NCBI GenBank assembly: GCA_001430745.1
Contig: KQ481983.1
Location: forward strand, 3,885,139 to 3,905,163
Source: Auxenochlorella pyrenoidosa
Taxonomy: Eukaryota; Chlorophyta; Trebouxiophyceae; Chlorellales; Chlorellaceae
Reading direction: 5' to 3'
DNA: 20,025 bases
This document shows, piece after piece, positions 11,301 through 20,025 of this stretch (positions within the stretch are counted from its first letter, which is position 1; the number at the start of each line of letters is the position of its first letter). The translations under genes and the position numbers were made by a program. The notes beneath the pieces are model-generated. The model ran no database searches and had not been told where the DNA came from. It saw only the letters and a program-made list of their open reading frames with translations.

Positions 11301-14300
11301 TCCAGGGACGCCTCCTTCCACTTCTGGGACGCCACCGACGACATCACCGGTGCCAACCTTGACCTGCTGTTTGAGCGGGACCGCCTGTACCTGCACAACG
11401 CCTCGGGGAGCTTTGGGGCAGTGCCCATGACGCTGACGGGTGGGCCTATGTGCTGGCTGGCGCAGGGAAGAGTGGCAGGGCCCTACCCAGCGGGGAGGTG
11501 CAAGGGCTCGGATAGAGGGCAGCTGGTGGCCGGTTTCTCCCCTTGAAGCGGAGGCGACGCGTGCATGCCCCACCTGCGTGCCTCGCTTGCGCTCACCTTT
11601 GGAGTGCCCTCCCCGCCCCCCCCCCCCCACGGCGACCTGGACCTGGACCCCGACACCGGGCAGTACCGGCTGAGCGCCGTGATCCCGGGGGTGGAGGTGA
11701 ATGCGCTGCGCGCCTCGCTGGGCGTGCGCCCCACGCCGCAGCCCGTGGCAGGCGCGCTGGCGGGCGTGCTGCACGTCACGGGCCCCCTGGAGAAGCCTGT
11801 GTTCTCGGGCACGGCGCGCGGCGTGCGGCCCAGCGCCGCCCAGCTGGCAGACTGCGAGCGCAGCGAGGCGCTGGCGACGCTGCTGGCGGAGCCTCGGGCG
11901 GTGGGCGCGTACGACCGCGTGCCGCTGGCCGCGGCGGGCGCTGTGTTTGCGCTCGACACGGCGGACGAGACGCTGCACCTGCACGCGCTGCATGCAGAGC
12001 TGCTGGACGGCGGCGAGGTGAGCTGGTGATGCTTAGAATACAAGCAGCCAAGTGCGTTGGGCTCGCTTGCTGAGAAGGCACTCGCATTCGGCTGCCATGT
12101 CGCTCTGGAGCCGGTGTCACACACGGCCCGACTCATCCTGCCACCCTGCAGCTGCGCGGCTCTGGGCGCATGTGGGTGGCCCCGCGCGCCGAGATGGACC
12201 CCTCTGCCGTCTCTGTCGCTGCCGAGGTGGGCCGCCGGCGGGCAGGGCCGCAGTCGTATTGCCACTCAGTCGGTTGGCAAGGCTGAAATGGTGGACCCAG
12301 GCCTGCTGGCCAGCACATCTGCCATGTTGCCCGCCTGCTTACCCCGGGGCTGTTGATCCATCACCCCCTCCAAGCAGGGCCACAGCGTGGCGGTTGAGCC
12401 TCTGGCCCGGCGCTACCTGCCTGAAGGCACGACCCTGCCGCCCGGCGTGGTGCTGGGCCGGGCCGGGCTGACGGCCACCATGCAGGTGGGGCCCGGTCGG
12501 TGGTGCGGGCGAAACCCGAAGCAGGCAGCAGAGCTGCTTGCCATGTCGTGCAGGGTGTATGCACCCAGCCCGGCTGGCCTGCTAAGTCCTGCTGTGTGTG
12601 CGTACCCAGCCCAGCTGGCCTGCCGTCCAGCATTTCATGCCGTCGTCGGCCACTTTTCGGCAGCCTGACCTGCGCCCCGCCTGCCTGCCTGCCCCGCCCC
12701 GCCCCTGCAGGGCAGCCACATGGAGCCGACCCTGGAGGTGGCGGCGACGCTGCCCGAGGCTCAGGCCTCGTGCTCTGCCACGCTGCGCCGCGAGGCGGCC
12801 CGCCTGTCGTGGGCCTCCCCGCAGAGCGACGCCTCGGGCACCCTGTTCCTGGCGCCCCCCGGGTTCTCTGCCGTCAAGGCCGCCGTCACGCAGGCGCAGG
12901 CCACGTCGCTGGCACGGCCCAACCCCACGGGGCTGGAGGCCGACGTCGCGCTCAAGGGCCTGGACGTCGTGCCGCTGGCCTCGGACCAGGCGGCCCTGCG
13001 CCAGCTGGCCGTGCAGCAGTCGGGGCAGCCGGTCCGCCTGCGCCTCAACAGCCGCATCCGCGTTGCAGGCACCGTGCGGCAGGCCGCGGGTGCGGCGGTA
13101 GCAGCAGCTGGGGTGGGCAGCAGCCTGGCATCCCCCGCCGCCGCCGCCCCACCGCCCTGGCAGTTCACCGGGGAGCTGGGGCTGGAGGGCGTGCGGGTGA
13201 ACCAGCTCAAGCTGTGGCAGAAGCTGGCGGGGCGGCTGGCGGTGAGCGACAGCGGGCTCAGCGTGCACGGCAAGGGGCTGCGCCCGTACGAGACGCTCGA
13301 CCTCGACCTGGCCCTGCCCCTGCTGGCGCCGCCACAGCAGCCGCGGCAGCTGGCCACCAGGGCACGTGCAGCAGCAAAGGGGGCGGCAGAGGCAGCGCCA
13401 GCAGCAGCAGATGTGGCGCCCGCCCCTGCAGAGGCAGCCGCTGGAGCCCAGCACGAGGCGTTGGCTGCCACCTCAGCGCCAGAGGCGGCAGCAGCGGTGG
13501 AGCAGCCGCAGCCAGAGTCGCAGCGCGTTGGTGGCGGCCGCCTGCAGCTGCGCTACGGCCCGTTGCAGGTGGCTGCAGACATCAACGCCCCCGGCTCGCA
13601 GCTCAACTTCAAGGTGGGGCGCCGGCACGGCCCTGCCGACGCGGCTGTGTGTTCGGCACCGCGGGGGTGGGGTGGGGTGGGGTGGGGGGGGGGGTGTCAC
13701 GGACGAGGTCGCCCTGCATGCACTTGGTTTACACCCTTGCTGTGGAGGGCCCCACCCTTCAGTGCACGGAGCAGACATCAGCCGCAGCACTTTATTCTCG
13801 ACAACCGGGGCTGCTGGAAATCGGTTGCTGTGTGACTGACCCTGGCATGGCCGCTGGGCGTGGGCTCACCCTGTGCCACCCCCTGCTCCCCTGCAGGTGG
13901 CCGCCCTCAAGCTAGACGAGCTGGAGCTGGCCTCGCTGCGCGGGGACCTGCAGGTGCGGCGGCACCCCCCCCCCGCATGGGCCCCGCGGGAAGCGTGCTC
14001 AAAAGGGGGCAGCAGCTCGCCCTTCCCAGGCGTGTTTGCAGACCCCGACGGCAGGGAGGTGGGGCCAAGGAGGGTTGGCCCCACCCCTAGCGACACCCTC
14101 ACCACCGGGGGCCATGGTCCCGCGCACCCCCGCCTGCTGCTTGCCTTAACCGCTGCCCCACCCCGCCCTCCCCCCCCTGCACAACCGCAGGAAGTCAGCT
14201 GCAGCCTGAACTTTGAGAGCCACAGCGGGCGCGGCAAGCTGGCGCTGGCCAACCCGAGGTACAGCGGCCTGCGCGGCGACTCGCTGTCGGGCGGCTTCCG

Positions 14301-17300
14301 CTGGGAGCGGGACGTGGTGCGGCTGGAGAAGCTCGTGCTGGTGCAGCAGCGCAGCAGGTGGGCGCGCTGCGCTGACCCCCGCTTTCCGGCGAGAGCAAAG
14401 GCCCAGGCACGCGTGGCTGCCATGTGAACCATCCAATCACCCCCTGCCCCAGCACAATTTAGGCCAGTGCGTGATCCTGCTTCCCCCGCCCCCCCCCCCA
14501 CCCCCCACCCACCATCCCGCCGCAGGTACGAGGTGCAGGGCGAGTACAGCCTGCCGCCCAACACGCCGCTGCCACGCTCCGCCGCGGACCTGGCTCTGCA
14601 GCCCCCGGTGGCGGCAGGGGCAGCCCCCGCAGGCGGCGGCGCCGCAGTCCCTGCCGGGGGTCGCTGGCGCGTGCAGGTGGTGGTGCCCGCGGCGGAGCTG
14701 CAGGAGATTGTGCCGGCGGCGCGCCTGCTGCAGAGCGCCACCTCGCTGTCGCCGGCAGAGTACGAGCGCGCCAAGGCCTCCTTCCTGCACGTCAGTGGGG
14801 GCCTCGGGGGGCGGGTGGCAGTGGCGCCCAGTGGCCGCCTGGCTCCTGCTTACATGTGTGGCCTTCAGGCCCGTCCCGCCAAGACTTCCTGCCCCTGGCC
14901 GGCCTGGCATGTCCCATCTCCACTCCCTTCCCGACACGCATCCGCTGGATGGCTGCGCTCACCCAGCATTGCGCCGCCCCTCCCGCCCTGCACGTGTGCA
15001 GGCCATCGAGCGCGCCAGCATCCGCGCCGCCGACCTCAACACCCAGCTGCGCTCCATGGCACAGCAGCTGGCGCCGCGGCCCTCCTCGGCATCGGCAGAG
15101 CACGCACACTCGAGTGCGGGCGAGGGCGCACGCAGCGCCGCGGCTGCGGGCCCCCCGGCCGCCCTGCAGCTGCCAGGCCTGCAGGATGTGCGGGGGCAGT
15201 GGAGCGGCAGCGTGCAGGCCTACGGCGGCGGCAGCAGCGCCACCAGCTGCGACTTTGACGTCAAGGGGCAGGCCTGGCAGTGGGGCAGCTACGGGCTGGA
15301 TGCGCTGGTGGCGGCGGGGTCGTACCACTCGGAGGAGGGCCTGCAGCTGCAGGAGGTGGGTGGGTGGGTGGGTGGGTGGGTGGGGGTGGGGGGTGGGGGG
15401 GCCTGCTGCCGGGACGCAAAAGAGCGCGGCAGCACGAGCCAGGCACTGTAGCCACGCCACCGCCTCCATGCCTGCCCGACCTCTCACGCTTGCAACCCTG
15501 TCCCCCCCCCCCCCCTGCTGGCAGTTTGTGCTCAAGGCGGGCGACGCCAAGCTGCTGGTGCGGGGGTCGCTGCTGGGCGAGCGCCAGGACGCGTCGGTCC
15601 TGCTCACAGACTTCCCCATCTCCACGCTGCGCCCCATCTTCAGGTGTCAAGGGGGAGGGGGACGGGCTGGCAGCTGGCAGTGGCAGGCCTGCCTGGATGG
15701 ATGCTCCTCATGCTGACCCAGCGTCCCGCTCACCGGCGCCGCAACCGCCCCACCCCCTTCCGCAGGGCCGTGCCCGCGCTGCAGCATGCCGCCCCGGCGG
15801 TGCCTGCGGAGCGGCCGCCCCCCGTGGCTGCGCCCCGCCCGCTGGGCATGCTGACCAACGCGCTGGGCCGCGTGGCCACCAAGGGCCTGCGGGGCGAGGG
15901 CGGCGACGCCGACTCCCCCATCAACGGCCTGCTCTACGTCAACGGCAAGCTGACCGGCAGCGTGGCGCAGCCCACCGGCGAGGTGGCGGTACGCCTGTTT
16001 GACGCCGCTGTGGGTGAGGCAGACGGGGGGGGACCGGCCTGAGCGGGGTGGGCTGCCTGCTGGGTCGGGGTGCGGCAACCCCCTGCGCTTGCAGCCTGCC
16101 TGGTCACAAGTGCCCGCCTGCCCCCATGGCCTGTCCACACAGTCAGCACGTGCGGACCTCTGCCCCGAGGCGCTGCTTGTTTCGAAGCCAGGCACTCGCA
16201 ACACCCTTGCCTGCCTTTGTCCCCAATCCCCCTGCTCGCAGGCCAGACGCGGCTGCAGCAGGCCACCGCCTCGGCGCGGCTCAGCGAGCATCGCCAGCTC
16301 AACTTCAGCGTGGAGGTGGTGCCGGCAGAGGGGCACAGGCAGTCGGGGCACGTCAAAGCGCACGGCACAGTGCCCTTGGCAGAGGCAGCGGGCGGCAGCA
16401 GCACCACCAGCGGCGGCAGCAGTGCCGTGGGTGCCTCCCATGCCGCAGCAGGCCCAGGCATTGGCTCAGCCGCCACGCAGCAGCAGCAGCAGCAGCAACA
16501 GCAACACCCGGGCGGGCAGCTGACGGCGGTGGCTGCGGCGCAGCAGCAGCTGGATGTGCGGCTGAGCGTCAAGGATGGCGGCATGGCTGTCCTGACCAGC
16601 ATCACCCCCGACCTGCGCTGGCAGGCGGGCCAGGCGGCAGTGGAGGTGCGGCTGCGCGGCAGCCTCGATCGCCCGGTGCTTAGCGGCTCTGCTGCCATCT
16701 CCAAGGCCACCCTGGAGTGCCCCTCGCTGCTGCGCTGGCCACTCACCAACGTGGCAGCCGAGGTGCGTGCCGGCGGCGGCATGCTGACCGTGGAGTCGCT
16801 CGAGGCGCGCTGCGGGCGGCGCGGCAGCCTGCGCGTGCGCGGCAGCCTGCCTGTGTACACGCAGCAGCACGGCGGCAGCGCCCAGCAGCAGCAGCTCAAG
16901 CAGCAGAAGCTGGGCGGGGGCGGCCAGGGTGGCCAGCAGCAGCAGCAGGCGCACCGGTTGGTGGCTGAGGCATCGGGACTGGAGCTGCGGCTGCGCAACA
17001 TGTACAGCGGGCAGTACGACGCCGGGCTGGTGCTGACCGGCTCGCTGGCCTCCCCCACCGTGGCCGGCTCCATGCGCTTCTCCAAGGGCATCATCTTCAT
17101 TGTGCCCCAGGGGGCGCCGGGTGGGTACTGACGGCAGGCGGGGGAGCTGGGGCAGGCTTGCCAGTGGGCTGGCGCCCAGCACAGCCGCCGTTCCGCTGCC
17201 CCTGCGAGACCGGTGCTCCGTGCTGTTCTGGTCTTGCCTTGCTCCTCTTTTAACATTCTTGACTGCACCAACCCACCCCACCTTTCCTGCAGATGTGGCT

Positions 17301-19401
17301 GGCGCGGCATCCGGCAGCTCGGACACCCTCCTCACGCCCAGCGGCACGGGCACCAGCGGCAGCGGCGGGTCGGTGGCGCGCGTGTTTGAGATTCTGACCC
17401 GCGGCGAGAGCGGGCTGGCGCAGCAGTTTGAGGCAGTCATGAAGCAGGAGGTGGGTGGGCACCTCCTGTGGGCACACAGTGGCGGGGCGCAGCCAGGATG
17501 TGGCTTGGCCGTTGCGTCTTGCAAGCCCTCTGTTGCCTGGTTGGTGCATGGGATGTACGAGGTGCACAAGTTGAGGGGGTGCTACGCTGTCTCATGGCCC
17601 GAAGTGCAGCTGCCTTTGCACAAACGCATGAACTGCTCTTTTTGTGCAAGCTCCAATTGAAAAACACGCCTGCCAAAGCATGCAACGCGCCCCTGCATGC
17701 CTTGCTCCCACCCGGCCCTTGCCGCGTCCCCCCGCAGGTCGAGGCGGTGGAGGCGATGGTGGAAGACGCGGGGCAGCACAACGTGTCCCTGGACGGCCTG
17801 GCCATCTGCCTGGGCCCCGACCTGCGAGCCATGTACCCCCTGGTCATGAACTTTGGGGTGGCGGGCGAGCTGGCCGTCAGCGGGCCAGCGCACCCCGACC
17901 AGGTGCGGCGGCACCGCTGGCTGGGCCGGGCCCAGGTTGTGGGGGCCGCAGGTCGAGGTCTCAAGTTCAAAGAGCGAGGAATTGTTTGCCTGCGTGCACT
18001 GGAGCAGTCATTTGCCCTATAAGCAGTTGCACCCTTTTTTGCCACGGCCTTGTTCCGCTGACTAATCACGGCCCCATCTGCCTGTGACTTGTTGCCTGCG
18101 TGTTGGGTTTGGACTTGCTCAGTGCGCCGGCTGTCCTTGGCCTCCCCTCAGGTGCGCGTGCGCGGCACCGTGCGGCTGCCCAGCGGCGACGTCAACCTTG
18201 TGGCCACGCAGCTGGCGCTGGACCGGGACCACGCCAACCTGGTCACCTTTGCCCCAGACCAGTCCCCGGGGCTGGACCCGCTGGTGGACCTGGTCATGAC
18301 AGGGGGGGACCTGCGGGTGGCCATCCAGGTGGGCGAGGTTGGAGCACAGGGGCGGCCGTCAAATCCCCTGCAGAGCAACCCTGCTGATCATCGCATGCCG
18401 ACAACATGACCTTTGCCAGGCTTTTAAGCGCGGCTGGGATTGGTCCGCTGGAGCTGGCCTGCACACCGCCTCCCTTCCTGCGTCCTCCCCCGCCCTGCAG
18501 GGCAAGGCGAGCGAGTGGCAGGACCACCTCACGCTGCACTACATCAGCAGCAAGGCGCGGCCCGACAGCGGCGAGGCGCTGGAGCCCGCCGACGCGGCGC
18601 GGCTGTTTGAGGAGAAGCTCAAGGCGGCGCTGCTGGCAGAGGACGGTCAGCTGGCGCTGAGCCGGCTGGCGGGCACCACCGTGTCCACGCTCATGCCCAA
18701 GATTGAGACCCAGGGACAGGTGAGCCAGGCCAGGTGGTAGGATCACTTGAGCAGGGTACGTGACTTGTGTTCTGGGCGTGGGAACACAGCTGTTGCGGGC
18801 GCCACGGCGAACGCAAGCTCTTGGCCCTCTCAACATGCTTGCCCTGCCTTTGTGCGGTGTCAGCCTCCCCGATAGTTGTCCACCATGCCAGCTGTGCGGC
18901 ACGTGTGCAAGTGGCTCAGGCTGCGTGAAGCCATGTGTTGCTTTCCCTGTTCTCCCAGGTGGGCGGCACACGGTGGCGCCTGGTGTCTGCGCCCTCCATC
19001 CCCGGCCTGCTCAGCCTGGACCCCTCATTAGCCGACCCCTCCAACATCCTCAGCAGCATCACCATGGGCACTGAGGTGGAAGTTCAGGTGGGCCTGGGCT
19101 AAGCGGGGGCTTGCTGGGTAGTGCTGATGATGTTCCCTTTCCTTTGCCGCCCCTTGCACAACCATTTGAACCACCCAATCCTCTGAACACACTCCTTTGT
19201 CTGTCACATGACCTGCAGTTTGGCAAGAAGCTGCAGGCAGCCATGACACGCAAGTTGCAAGAGTCTGACGTGACCACGCAATGGTCGCTGACTTACAAGC
19301 TCAACAGCAAGCTGCGCATGCAGTTCAACATCACCTCGGCGCCACCATTCCCAAAGACGCTCATGTTCCAGTTCAGCTCGGAAGGAGCGGGCGCCACCTA
19401 G
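6129..19401 (+). CDS. TIC236: TIC236, TamB/DUF490-family inner-envelope component of plastid protein import
   Basis: Anchored in the plastid inner envelope, TIC236 spans the intermembrane space and binds TOC75. Exons: 6129-6402, 6621-7003, 7261-9169, 9298-9675, 9928-10097, 10354-10851, 11053-11132, 11306-11439, 11605-12017, 12152-12226, 12378-12485, 12711-13613, 13897-13953, 14191-14357, 14526-14790, 15002-15355, 15525-15643, 15766-16013, 16242-17120, 17293-17450, 17738-17902, 18152-18328, 18501-18719, 18959-19087, 19219-19401. They sum to 8445 nt, 2814 residues, in frame throughout; plant homologues are nearer 2100-2200, and the excess is mainly low-complexity insertions. Landmarks: LHNASGSFG, PGVEVNAL, LDELELASLRG, YEVQGEY, VKDGGM, PSGDVNLVATQ, LSRLAGTTVSTLMPKIE and GTEVEVQ. 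Exon 9 uses an uncertain acceptor. A start through an upstream exon at 5982-6018 is possible. Identity rests on remembered family conservation and is strong for exons 7-25. Confidence 0.9.
7112..7156 (+). repeat. Short tandem repeat, period 11, in TIC236 intron 2
   Basis: The unit cagtgtatcgg recurs about four times with small variations, entirely inside intron 2 (7004-7260). It does not touch the splice borders and no function is evident. Confidence 0.7.
7336..9169 (+). repeat. Low-complexity insertion in TIC236 (exon 3)
   Basis: After the conserved DNYSWFGYPED segment, about 610 residues (roughly 245-855) are dominated by A, Q, G, S and P, with few hydrophobic residues. The frame stays open for 1.9 kb in a single exon. 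It is predicted to be disordered and would sit in the intermembrane space next to the membrane anchor. No domain is recognised inside it. I treat it as coding because the phase before and after fits exons 2 and 4. Confidence 0.75.
8272..8322 (+). repeat. CAG17 microsatellite encoding polyglutamine
   Basis: Seventeen uninterrupted CAG codons (residues about 557-573) follow a shorter interrupted CAG/GAG/CGG run from 8248. Being a pure trinucleotide run, it can change length without breaking the frame. Confidence 0.95.
9298..9675 (+). other. TIC236 exon 4: second low-complexity segment
   Basis: This exon continues the disordered region, with a serine run at about 9510-9532 (AGC repeats) and alanine-rich stretches. 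It then enters a more ordered segment, HPGYFTPASGPSYTPAPPEA, that joins exon 5 (RRTTLGSLLRGALE) through a C|GTGAGC donor and the acceptor at 9926-9927, rebuilding an Arg codon. Confidence 0.65.
11616..11628 (+). repeat. C13 homopolymer at the TIC236 exon 9 border
   Basis: Thirteen consecutive C are followed by ACGGC, directly before the conserved DLDLDPDTG. It looks like a pyrimidine tract, but no AG separates it from the conserved exon sequence. Confidence 0.85.
12562..12622 (+). repeat. Imperfect direct repeat in TIC236 intron 11
   Basis: Two copies of about 20 bp (acccagccc, G or A, then gctggcctgc) begin near 12563 and 12604, about 41 bp apart. Both lie inside intron 11 and look like a local duplication. 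No role is evident. Confidence 0.65.
13663..13694 (+). repeat. G-rich tract, (GGGGT)n, in TIC236 intron 12
   Basis: Five or more runs of four or more G on the coding strand lie about 50 bp after the donor at 13614. They fit the pattern for a G-quadruplex in DNA or pre-mRNA, but no structure has been shown. Confidence 0.8.
13954..14190 (+). other. TIC236 intron 13, in-frame and without stop (possible exitron)
   Basis: The intron is 237 nt, a multiple of three, with phase 0 borders (CAG|GTGCGG and CCGCAG|GAA), and it reads open in the flanking frame. Removing it joins LASLRGDLQ to EVSCSLNF, as the family expects; retaining it would add 79 proline-, glycine- and arginine-rich residues. Confidence 0.55.
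15356..15401 (+). repeat. (GGGT)n tract containing the TIC236 intron 16 donor
   Basis: GTGGGT repeats start directly at the donor after GAG (15355). Candidate GT dinucleotides occur at 15356, 15360, 15364, 15368, 15372, 15376 and 15380, in 4-nt steps. The tract also fits a G-quadruplex pattern. Confidence 0.85.
15502..15515 (+). repeat. C14 homopolymer, pyrimidine tract of TIC236 intron 16
   Basis: Fourteen C lie just before ctgctggcag, the acceptor of exon 17 (starts 15525, FVLKAGDAK). Confidence 0.85.
16242..19401 (+). other. TIC236 C-terminal TamB/DUF490 domain (exons 19-25)
   Basis: From about residue 2180 to the stop, this is the best conserved part. Exon 19 has LSVKDGGMAVLTSI, WPLTNVAAEVR and MYSGQYDAGLVLTGSLASP; exon 21 LGPDLRAMYPLVMNF; exon 22 LPSGDVNLVATQLALDRDH and GLDPLVDLVMTG; exon 23 WQDHLTLHY and AEDGQLALSRLAGT; exon 24 RWRLVSAPSIPGLLSLDP and GTEVEVQ; exon 25 FGKKLQAAMTRKLQ and TTQWSLTYKLNSKLRMQF. 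The order and spacing match plant TIC236, and the C-terminus is the part reported to contact TOC75. Q-rich inserts interrupt it near residues 2258-2267 and again near 16885-16946. Confidence 0.92.
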
Positions 19402-20025
19402 TGCACGCGAGCGACACAGGGGCATGCTACAGTCTACTTCTGTATCTTATTCTTGATTACCATTCCTCTTTTCCCCCTTTTCAACAGGTACTTGATGCCG
19501 TAACATAAAAGCATGCCCTCCTTTGTCAGGAACGCCAAGTGAGCACATGCAGTGCAATCCATGAGCTTGGGGAGGAATGGACTGACCTTGTCCAAAACGC
19601 AAGCTACCAAGGCTGGCCGGCCAGCAACACAGCCGGATTGGCCCAGGCAGAACGGCGTCCCCTTGTGGCAGCCGCCATAGCCGACACGAGCTGCCCCCGA
19701 GGCTCCAGTTCAAGAGTGGGGTCCGGCTGCAATGATTGTTGCTGGCGGTGACAAGTGGCGCCGGGCAGGCGCCATAGGCTGCGGGTGCCCAGAGGAGTGT
19801 GTGTGGGCCCGGCATGAACGGGGTGGGTGGGTCAGGGCCCGGCTTGGCCCGGCATGGCCGCCGGCACCCGCACACCGTCTTGCGCGCGTGCACGCCCCCA
19901 TACCTTGCACCGCCCCTTGCTGCTTGCTGCATGCCCCACCATCCACCGCCCCACGCATGCCTGCCCACAGGTGGAGACCTCCTACATCCCTCCCCACCAA
20001 AACACAAGACATGGGCGCCCGGCCG
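19402..20025. other. 3' flank of TIC236; no gene recognised
   Basis: The TAG at 19399-19401 is followed by a T-rich stretch (19430-19486) that may be 3' UTR. I found no TGTAA polyadenylation signal; ATAAAA occurs at 19504. A 186-codon open frame on the minus strand (19447-20007) has no family features, only arginine-, glycine- and proline-rich sequence. The last 200 bp is G/C-rich with short GGGT runs. Confidence 0.5.

Larger units (their letters stand above)
9928..16013 (+). other. TIC236 central region (exons 5-18), repetitive beta-strand-rich part
   Basis: About residues 982-2178 carry alternating hydrophobic and polar residues typical of the elongated beta-groove of TamB/AsmA-like proteins. 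Family-conserved stretches are IELPMDISAGR (exon 6), FPEFYGRVSVK (exon 7), NASGSFGAVPM (exon 8), IPGVEVNALR (exon 9), LDELELASLRG (exon 13), RYEVQGEYSLP (exon 15), VRGQWSGSVQAYGGG (exon 16) and LRPIFR (exon 17). Alanine- and proline-rich loops occur in exons 6 and 12. In this fold family such grooves are thought to shield hydrophobic chains; transport by this protein is inferred only. Confidence 0.75.

Noticed and set aside
12562..12622. Spaced direct repeat as a possible CRISPR or mobile-element end
   Set aside because: Only two imperfect copies inside an intron, in eukaryotic sequence, with no flanking inverted repeats.
12500..13915. Plus-strand open frame of 471 codons
   Set aside because: It is a second frame over TIC236 exon 12; the frame starting at 12711 carries the phase-consistent, family-like sequence instead.
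15934..17310. Long minus-strand open frame of 458 codons
   Set aside because: It is antisense to TIC236 exon 19 and runs across its intron 19; Cys-, Pro- and Ser-rich translation of CAG/GGC codons, a composition shadow.
19447..20007. Minus-strand open frame of 186 codons downstream of TIC236
   Set aside because: No known motif, low-complexity composition, and no supporting splice structure; kept as intergenic.

Overview
The window is nuclear DNA of a GC-rich green alga, most likely a Chlorella-like trebouxiophyte. This is inferred from the high GC content, the many 120-290 bp GT-AG introns, the CAG/GC-rich coding bias, and a plant-type plastid envelope gene (TIC236). Species cannot be read from the sequence. 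No rRNA, tRNA, transposon or CRISPR array was recognised.

Layout. (1) Positions 1-2198, minus strand: the 5' part (seven exons, about 282 codons) of a glutamine-hydrolysing asparagine synthetase; the rest lies beyond the left edge. (2) Positions 2833-5635, minus strand: a complete nine-exon gene for a 384-residue PlsC-type membrane lysophospholipid acyltransferase. (3) Positions 5636-6128: a 493 bp divergent promoter region. (4) Positions 6129-19401, plus strand: a complete 25-exon gene for a 2814-residue TIC236/TamB-family protein, the inner-envelope partner that links TIC to TOC75 during plastid protein import. (5) Positions 19402-20025: its 3' flank, with no gene recognised.

I placed every intron by hand from GT..AG borders, reading-phase continuity and family conservation. 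The spliced frames close without error: 1155 nt for the acyltransferase and 8445 nt for TIC236. The genes do not form a pathway. Asparagine synthetase is nitrogen metabolism, the acyltransferase is membrane-lipid assembly, and TIC236 is plastid protein import. The last two share a divergent promoter region.

The main points of interest are in the TIC236 gene. It carries a roughly 600-residue low-complexity insertion with a pure CAG17 tract, one exon border without an acceptor AG, a splice donor inside a (GGGT)n repeat, and an in-frame stopless intron. I see no evidence of an unknown multi-gene system.
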